From Methylomusa anaerophila (GTDB taxonomy: Bacteria > Bacillota > Negativicutes > Sporomusales > Sporomusaceae), in the NCBI RefSeq assembly GCF_003966895.1, contig NZ_AP018449.1, positions 4,419,501 to 4,483,500 on the forward strand: DNA of 64,000 nt, in the 5' to 3' direction. Position numbers and translations under genes: made by a program. The notes under the pieces were generated by a model. That model searched no databases. It was not told the origin of the DNA and worked only from the letters and a program-made list of their open reading frames with translations. This document shows positions 30,401-39,400 of the stretch, one piece after another. Position 1 is the first letter of the stretch. Each line of letters begins with the position of its first letter.

Positions 30401-33400
30401 GCCACCCTGCCGGCCAAACGGGAGCGCTGTTTCTTGTCGGCCGGCTTTTCTATTTCCTCTGCTTCCTCTTCTCCGGCCGGCACAGGAGTGTCCCCTCCGG
30501 CCGATACCACGAATTGGACGGCTAGTACAGCCTGATATTCTTCCGTCAGATATTTGGCAAAACTATTGAGATGGGGATGTTCAAAAAATATGGCGGGAGT
30601 CAGCTCAAGTTTATATTCTTCGTTAATTTGATTGGCAAATTCAGTAAAGGTGATCGAATCAAATCCATACTCCTTCAGTTCGGTACCGGCATCAATATCT
30701 TCAGGCTTTACTTTAAGTAATTCCGATACATTTTGCAGCAGAGCAGCCTGTACTTTGTCCTGCAGGCTGCCGGTATCAATCCGGCTTGGAGAAGCGGCCG
30801 CCGCCGTCGTCGAGAGCAGTTTCTGCTTCATCCGGGCAAGGTTGCCTTCCATCACCATCACCTGGTCCTTGCCGGCGGCCAGGCCTTGATACAAAGCCCG
30901 GATGCCGGTTGCGGTCCCCATGGCGGCCATACCCATGCTTTGCAGCAGCATCTTTTCCGTCCCGGCGTCAACTTGCATCCCGCCCTCTTGCCATAACGGC
31001 CAGTTAATGGACAGCGTTTGGCCGCAACGCTGGTTTGCCGCCGCCAGTGAATTTCGATAGCCGGCATAAGCGTCCATAAAAGCGTTGGCGGCGGCGTAAT
31101 CGGCTTGCCCCATATTGCCGACGGCTCCCGCCACCGAGGAAAAGCAGATGAAGAAATCCAGCGGCAAATCCCGGCTGGCCTGATCCAAATTGACCAGTCC
31201 GCTGACCTTGGGCGCCAGCACTGCCTGCATTTCTTCCCTGCTTTTCTTCAGAATGAAGTTGTCGCGGATTACTCCTGCACTGTGGATAATGCCGTTGAGA
31301 CTGCCGAATTCCTTCCCGATGCTCCGGATTAAGCCGGCAACTTCCTGCTCCCGGGTCACATCCGCTTGCCGGTAGACAATCCGTGCGCCCGCTGCCGCCA
31401 ATGGTTTCAGTTGCGCCTCTTTATCCTCATTCAGCGCCGATCTTCCCGTAAGGATCAAGGTTGCATCCTTAGCCTGCCTCGCAATTTCTCTGGCAAAAAT
31501 GAGTCCCAGACCGCCGGCGCCGCCGCTGATTAAATAGATACCCCCATCTTTCCAGGGGATCTTCACCCGTTCCGCAGCCTCCACTTCCCGCCAGCCGGCA
31601 ACCCAGCGTTTGCCGTCCTGATAGCGAATCCGGTTATCAAGCGGGCTGCGGCTATTCTCCTGCAGTTTCGCGATGATTCTTTCGGCATCGTCATCAGCTT
31701 CTATTTCAATTAGCTGTCCGATGAGTTTGGGATTTTCCAGCCGCGCGGTTTGCAACAGCCCGATAAAACCGCTGAACAGTTGTTGTTCCGCCCGTATGGG
31801 AACTACTACTTGAATCAATACCCTGTCAAGAGGTTTATCTTTAAAAACACTTTGAATTTCCGCAAAAATCTCAACCGCGTAGTTTTGAAAACGTTCTTCT
31901 ATACCGTTTTGTTTGGATTGTAAGATAATACAACGCACTCCGTTCATACGGTTTTCGATATTTTTCCGGAGAGTTTCATTGGTCTCACAGAGCATCACCA
32001 GGTGCTTGACATAGCCGGGGACCGTGGCGTTCTGATCAATGGCCCGCTCTTGCCAGACAGGCGCAAGCATCAATGTGCCCAATGTCGCCGGCGATTCTGC
32101 CGCGCCGGCTTCACCTGCCAGCCGGAGTAAGGATAATCCTTTCAGCCGTACATAAACATTCCCTTGCCCGTCGCATAAATCGATATCGAGTTTTTGCACC
32201 TTATCCCCGGCTTGGCTGCCGTCACTGCCGCGAACCACGGCCCACATCGCGGCGGCGCTGCTGCTGAAGATTTCAAGTTCGTCCAGGGCGAAAGGCAACA
32301 TCGGCTTGAGGGGAATTTTACCGGTCATAGCATCAGGGCCTGGCAGAAGAGCCAGCGATGCCTGCAAGGCTGCATCCAGCAAGCTGGGATGCAAGACGAA
32401 TTGGTCCTTAGTATAGGAGACGGAAGCAGGCAGGGACAATTTCGCCAGCACCTGACGCAGACCTATATGTACCGTCTCAACCCCCTGGTGTCCCGGACCA
32501 TAGTCGATTCCCATCGCCTTAAAAGCCTCGTAGCATTGGCCGGAGGTCAGGCTGCTTTGGCTGCACTCAGCCTGTAAGACCTTGAGGTCCAAGGCAGGGA
32601 TTTCCCCCGGTGAGCTAATTACCGCGCTGCCCTGGCTGTGTAAAAGGGGTTCTGCAGTACCTCCCACCGGTTTGCCATAGATTTCATAGGCGACCTCGCC
32701 GTTGTCCTCCGGGAAAAGTCCGATCTGCACCTCAACCGGCTGTTCCCCTACGGCAATGGGCCGGACCCATGTCACATTTTTGAGCCGTATTCTGGTCTGC
32801 TCCGCTTTTAAAATCCCCGTAGCCCGCGCCACTGCCGCCCGGGCCATTTCCAGATAAGCCACTCCGGGCAATATCCTCTGCCCGTTTATGACATGATCGG
32901 CCAGGAAAAACTCCCGCCCGGTAAAAGTGGAACTGAACCGCTGGACGGAGAAGTCCGAAGTATTTTGCTGCAATAAAGGATGAATTGCGGCTGGGGCTAA
33001 TGCTGCCCCAACGCTGCCGGCAGATTTGGGTCCGGTTTCAGCTACCCAGTAGTGTTCCCTGGCGAAGGGATAGGTGGGCAGGCTGATGCGTCGGGGTTTG
33101 CTGTCGCCATAAAGCTTGCTCCAGTCAAAAATCAAACCTTTAACCCAGAGAGCCAGAAGTTTCTCATATTTTCCTTTGCCAATCCAGACATCAATTGTCG
33201 TTTGTAAATCTTCATCCCCGGCAAAAACGGCCAGGGTTTCTTTATTATGTTTGGCCTGCCCGCGGTACAGACCTGCCACACCTTCCCGGCCGGCCACAAA
33301 AGCCTGCAATTTGTCCGCCAGTTCCCGGACGGATCCTACAATTACCCCCAGGCGTTCTTCCATGGCGTCCCGCCCCACCTGCAGCGTGTATGCTATGTCG

Positions 33401-36400
33401 GCTAAGCTTATCCCGGCAAATTCTTCTTCCTCGATTGCAGCCAGTAATTGCTGCGCCTGCTCGACAAGCCGCTCTTCATTCTTCGCCGACAGCACGATAA
33501 TGGCCGGTTTCCCGGCAGGGACCGGGATGGGCGGCCGCCCTTGCTCTCTCGATATATATTCCTCGATCACCACATGGGCGTTGACGCCGCCAAAGCCAAA
33601 GGAGTTTACGCCGGCCCGCCGGGGAATGTCCCGGCCTGCCGCATTTTGCAAAGGCTTCCATTCCTTCGTTTCCCCCACGATGTAAAACGGACTGTCTTGC
33701 AGCCGGATGTACGGATTCACCGTGTCGCAATGCAGGCTTTTGACCAGGGTTTTATGCTTAAGCTGCAGTAAGACTTTGATTACACCGGCAATTCCGGCTG
33801 CAAATTCCAGGTGCCCAATATTGGTCTTCACTGATCCCAAGCCGCAGTGGCTGCCGGCAACCTGACTGTCGCCGGCAGCCTGGTACAGTTCTGTAAAAGC
33901 GGTCTTCAATCCGTTGATTTCAATGGGGTCGCCCAGTTTAGTGCCTGTCCCGTGGGCCTCAATGTAACTAACGGTCCGCGGATCGATGCCGGCTTTGGTA
34001 TACGCGGCTTTCAGCAGCTCCGCCTGAGCTTTCGGGTTAGGGGCTGTCAGGGAAGTGGCGCGGCCCCCGTGGTTCTCGGCCGTAGCGCGAATCACGCCGT
34101 AGATATGGTCCCCGGCCGCTTCCGCATCCTTTAGCCGCCGGAGGAAAATCATTCCTACTCCTTCGCCGCGTCCATAGCCGTTGGCTTGATCCGAGAAGGT
34201 TTTGCACCGTCCATCTTCGCTAAGCATGCCGGCTTTGTTAAAGCTGATGTGAAAATCCGGCGTCAGAATGGTATTGACGCCGCCGGCGATCGCCATCTCG
34301 CAGCTGCCGTTTTCCAGGGCGCTCACCGCCCGGTGAATGGCTACCAGGGAACTGGAACAGGCGGTTTCAATGGGTTCGCTGGGTCCGTGAATATTGAGGA
34401 AATAGCTCATCCGGTTCGGTCCCACCGAAGGCACCGTGCCGGTGGACGTGTAACCTTCAATCGCAATATTGGCTTGCGCAATCAAGCCACTGTAACCACT
34501 GCCGATGGTCCCCACAAAGATACCCGTTTGAGTTCCCGCCAGGCTTCGCGCCGCATAACCGGCATCTTCCATCGCCTTCCAAACATAGGTCATCAACAGC
34601 CGCTGCTGCGGGTCCATGAGCTGGGCTTCCCGGGGGGAAATGCCGAAGAATAACGGATCGAACTCCGCGACGCCGTCAATAAAACCGCCCCATTTGACGT
34701 TGGTTTTATTTGCCTCGGTTGCCGGATCGCCGTAATACTCCCGCCAATCCCAGCGGTCTGGGGGAATTTCCGTGATGCAATCCCGGCCGGCAACGAGATT
34801 TTCCCAGAATTCGTCCAGGTCTCCGGCCAGCGGGAATTTTCCGCTCATGCCAATAATCGCTATGGGTTCGGAAACGGTTGCAGCCGGTTGTGCTGCGGCT
34901 AACGCCACCCTGCCGGCCAAACGGGAACGCTGTTTCTTACCGGCCGGCTTTTCTATTTCCTCTGCTTCCTCTTCTCCGGCCGGTACCGTGAATTGGACGG
35001 CTAGTACAGTCTGATATTCTTCTGTCAGATATTTGGCAAAACTATTGAGATTCGAATGTTCAAAAAATATGGTGGGTGCCAGCTCAAGTTTATATTCTTC
35101 GTTAATTTGATTGGCAAATTCAGTAAAGGTGATCGAATCAAATCCATACTCCTTCAGTTCGGTGTCAACATCAATACTTTCGGGCTTAACTTTGAGTAAT
35201 TTGGCTACAGTTTGCATCAGGGCAGCTTCTATTTTGTTCAATAAGCTGCCGGTATTGATCTTGGTTGGCGAACCGGCTATTTCAGAATCCCGGGGAGATT
35301 GTAAAGCAGCAGGTGGCGTCGTCTGGGAGAACAGTTTCTGCTTCATCCGGGCAAGGTTGCCTTCCATCACCATCACCTGGTCCTTGCCGGCGGCCAGGCC
35401 TTGATACAAAGCCCGGATACCGGTTGCGGTCCCCATAGCGGCCATACCCATGCTTTGCAGCAGCATCTTTTCTGTCCCGGCGTCAACTTGCATCCCGCCC
35501 TCTTGCCATAACGGCCAGTTAATGGACAGCGTTTGGCCGTAACGCTGGTTTGCCGCCGCCAGTGAATTTCGATAGCCGGCATAAGCGTCCATAAAAGCGT
35601 TGGCGGCGGCGTAATCGGCTTGCCCCATATTGCCGACGGCTCCCGCCACCGAGGAAAAGCAGATGAAGAAATCCAGCGGCAAATCCCGGCTGGCCTGATC
35701 CAAATTGACCAGTCCGCTGACCTTGGGCGCCAGCACTGCCTGCATTTCTTCCCTGCTTTTCTTCAGAATGAAGTTGTCGCGGATTACTCCTGCGCTGTGG
35801 ATAATGCCGTTGAGACTGCCGAATTCCTTCCCGATGCTCCGGATTAAGCCGGCAACTTCCTGCTCCCGGGTCACATCCGCTTGCCGGTAGACAATCCGTG
35901 CGCCCGCTGCCGCCAATGGTTTCAGTTGCGCCTCTTTATCCTCATTCAGCGCCGATCTTCCCGTAAGGATCAAGGTTGCATCCTTAACCTGCCTCGCAAT
36001 TTCTCTGACAAAAATGAGTCCCAGACCGCCGGCGCCGCCGCTGATTAAATAGATACCCCCATCTTTCCAGGGGATCTTCACCCGTTCCGCAGCCGTTTCC
36101 ACTTCCCGCCAGCCGGCAACCCAGCGTTTGCCGTCCTGATAGCGAATCCGGTTATCAAGCGGGCTGCGGCTATTCTCTTGCAGTTTCGCGATGATTCCCG
36201 CGGCATCGTCATCAGCTTCTATTTCAATTAGCTGTCCGATGAGTTTGGGATTTTCCAGCCGCGCGGTTTGCAACAGCCCGATAAAACCGCTGAACAGTTG
36301 TTGTTCCGCCCGTATGGGAACTACTATTTGAATCAATACCCTGTCAAGAGGTTTATCTTTAAAAACACTTCGAATTTCCTCAAAAATCTCAACCGCGTAG

Positions 36401-39400
36401 TTTTGAAAACGTTCTTCTATACCGTTTTGTTTGGATTGTAAGGTAATACAACGCACTCCGTTCATACGGTTTTCGATATTTTCCCGGAGAGTTTCACTGG
36501 TCTCACAGAGCATCACCAGGTGCTTGACATAGCCGGGGACCGCGGCGTTCTGATCAATGGCCCGCTCTTGCCACACAGGCGCAAGCATCAATATTCCCAG
36601 TGTCGCCGACGATTCTGCCGCGCCGGCTTCGCCTGCCGGCCCGCGCAAGGATAATCCTTTCAGCCGCACGCAAACATGCCCTTGCCCGTCGCATAAATCG
36701 ATATCAAGCTTTGGTGCCTTATCCCCGGCTTGGCTACCGCCGCTGTACCGAACCACGGCCCACATTGCGGCAGGGCATTTGCCGAAGATTTCAAGCTTTT
36801 GCAAGGCAAAAGGCAGGGCCGGCTTGACCTCACCGGGATTCAGCATCAAAGACGCCTGCAAGGCCGCATCCAGCAAGCTGGGATGCAGGACGAATCGCTC
36901 CTTAGTATCAGCTAAGGCCGCAGGCAAAGACAGCTTGGCCAATACTTGGCCCTGTCCCGCATATACTTTTTCAATCCCCTGCAGTCCCGGACCATAAGCG
37001 AACCCCACCGTTTTAAAGGCCTCATAGCATTGGCTGGAACTGAAACTGTTTTGACTGCACTCCGCCAGTAAAGCTTTAAGATCCAAGGCGGGAGCTTCCG
37101 CCGGCGGACTCAGCGCCGCACTGCCCCGGCTGTACACTACCGGCTCGGCGTCAGCCGTTTCGGGCCGGCTATAGACTTCATAGGCAATATCGCCGTTGTC
37201 TTCGGGGCAAAGTCCGATGTGGACCGTAAGCGGTTGTTCCCTTATGGCAACCGGTCGGACCCAAACTACGTTTTTGAGCTGCAGTCCGGCCTGCTCTTCT
37301 CTTAATTCGCCGGCTGCCTGTTCCACTGCTGCCCGGACCATTTCCAGATAAGCCACTCCCGGTAATATCCTCTGCCCGTTTATGACATGATCGGCCAGAA
37401 AAAACTCCTGTCCGGTAAAGGTAGGACTGAACCGCTGTTCCCAGAAGTCGGATGTATTTTGCTGCAATAAGGGATGAAGGACGGCCGGTGTACCGCATCC
37501 TGTCAGCGGGCCGCACGTCTCAGTGCCGTTGCCGGACAGCCAGTAACGCTCTCTGGCAAAAGGATAGGTTGGGAGGTTGACCCGCCGGATATTGTTTTCA
37601 GGAAAAAGCATCTTCCAGTCCGGATTATATCCATTGGCATATAATTCTGCCAGGGCCATGAGTTTATTGCCGTATTCCTGCTCACCCTTCAATTTATTTG
37701 TACGTAACTCTTTGATAATCTTCTTGCCTAACTCGGTCAGGAGAGGCCGTATTTGTTTCCCTTTTCCCATATCACTTTTGGTAAAATATCCTTCAGCTTC
37801 CCCTTTTTCGAGAACTTGTTTTATTTTTTCCCGGAGTTCCTGCACATCTGTAACCACAAAAGCCGACCTTATCTGAAAATGCTCCCGGCCCATAAGCAAG
37901 GTCGCACTCATATCTATAAGCTTATACTCTTGTCCTTTCTCTTCCAGCCAGTGTTGCAGGTCTTTTTCCTTCTGCCGCAATATTGCTTCGGTTTTGGCCG
38001 ATAAACATATTAAATAATAAGGAAGCTCCTGACCGGCATGTCCGGCAATGACAGGCGCTTCTTCCAGAACCACATGGGAGTTGGTGCCGCCGAAGCCGAA
38101 AGAGCTTACACCTGCTCTTCGCGGAATAGGTTGACTGTTTTTATCTTCCGGCGTTTTCCACGCTTGTAACTGATTTATAAAATAAAACGGGCTGTTCTCA
38201 CTTGTAATACGATGATTTAGCTGTGTGAAATTTTGCAACCCGGGTAACTGTTGGTGCTTCATGGACAATAATACTTTGATTACCCCGGCAATGCCGGCGG
38301 CAGCTTCCAAATGACCTATATTGGTTTTTGCCGATCCCAAACCGCAATAGTTTTTTCTTGCCTTGGGCTCCGCCTGGGAAGAAAAAGCGGCGAATGCCTT
38401 TAACAATCCCTGAAACTCAATGGGATCTCCTTTTGGAGTGCCGGTTCCGTGAGCCTCAATATAGCTGATGCTTTCAGGGGCAACTCTTGCTTGCCGCTGG
38501 GCTTCAACAATTACATCGGCCTGAGCATCGGGATTGGGGTAAGTTAAGGTATGGGTTTTCCCATTGTGATTAACGGCGCTTCCTTTCAGAATCCCGCAAA
38601 TAGGATCTCTATCCTCAATAGCCTTGGCTAAAGGTTTGAGCAAGATTATGCCCGCGCCTTCACTGCGGACATAGCCGTCGGCATTTTCATCAAAGGTTTT
38701 ACACGAACCGGAGGGAGACAACATGCCTGTTTTAGAAAAAGAGATATGGCGGGTGGGAGTCAATAACAGATTAATCCCCCCCGCCAGCGCCATGCTGCAT
38801 TCGCCTAAACGTATGGATTGCATGGCCAAATGAATGGCATTAAGCGAACCGGAACAAGCGGCGTCTATGGGAATGCTCGGTCCTTTAAAATTGAAATAAT
38901 GGGAAATGCGATTAGCAATTACCACTGCCGCAGTGCCGGTGGAATAATAAGTTTCAATTGGGCGAAATTGTCTCTCTTGCAACTCTTTATAGTCAAAATT
39001 AAAGACTCCTAAGTAAACGCCAACTTTTCTTCCTGATAGGCAGGAAGGAACCATCCCCGCATCCTCCAGACACGCCCAGGCAAGTTCCAGCATGATCCTT
39101 TGCTGCGGATCCATGACTTCGGCTTCGCGGGGAGAAAAACTGAAAAAATCCGCATCAAAAGCATCAACATCCGCAATAAATCCTCCCCATTTACTGTTAC
39201 TCTTATTGATTTCACGCGGATCCCCCCAAAAACGCTCCCACTCCCAACGCTCCCGGGGAATTTCCTGAATGCTTGATCGTCCCTGTCTGAGATTGCACCA
39301 AAACTCTTCGTAATTTAAGGCCCCGGGAAAGCGACAGGCCATACCGATAACGGCTATATCAGTTTGTTCCGCCTTCTGCATCTCTTCCTGGTCTTTTCCA

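Noticed and set aside
24360-36560. Repeats considered as a CRISPR or insertion-sequence array
   Set aside because: The repeat units are in-frame PKS domains of 0.8-2 kb with no spacers, transposase or terminal inverted repeats.
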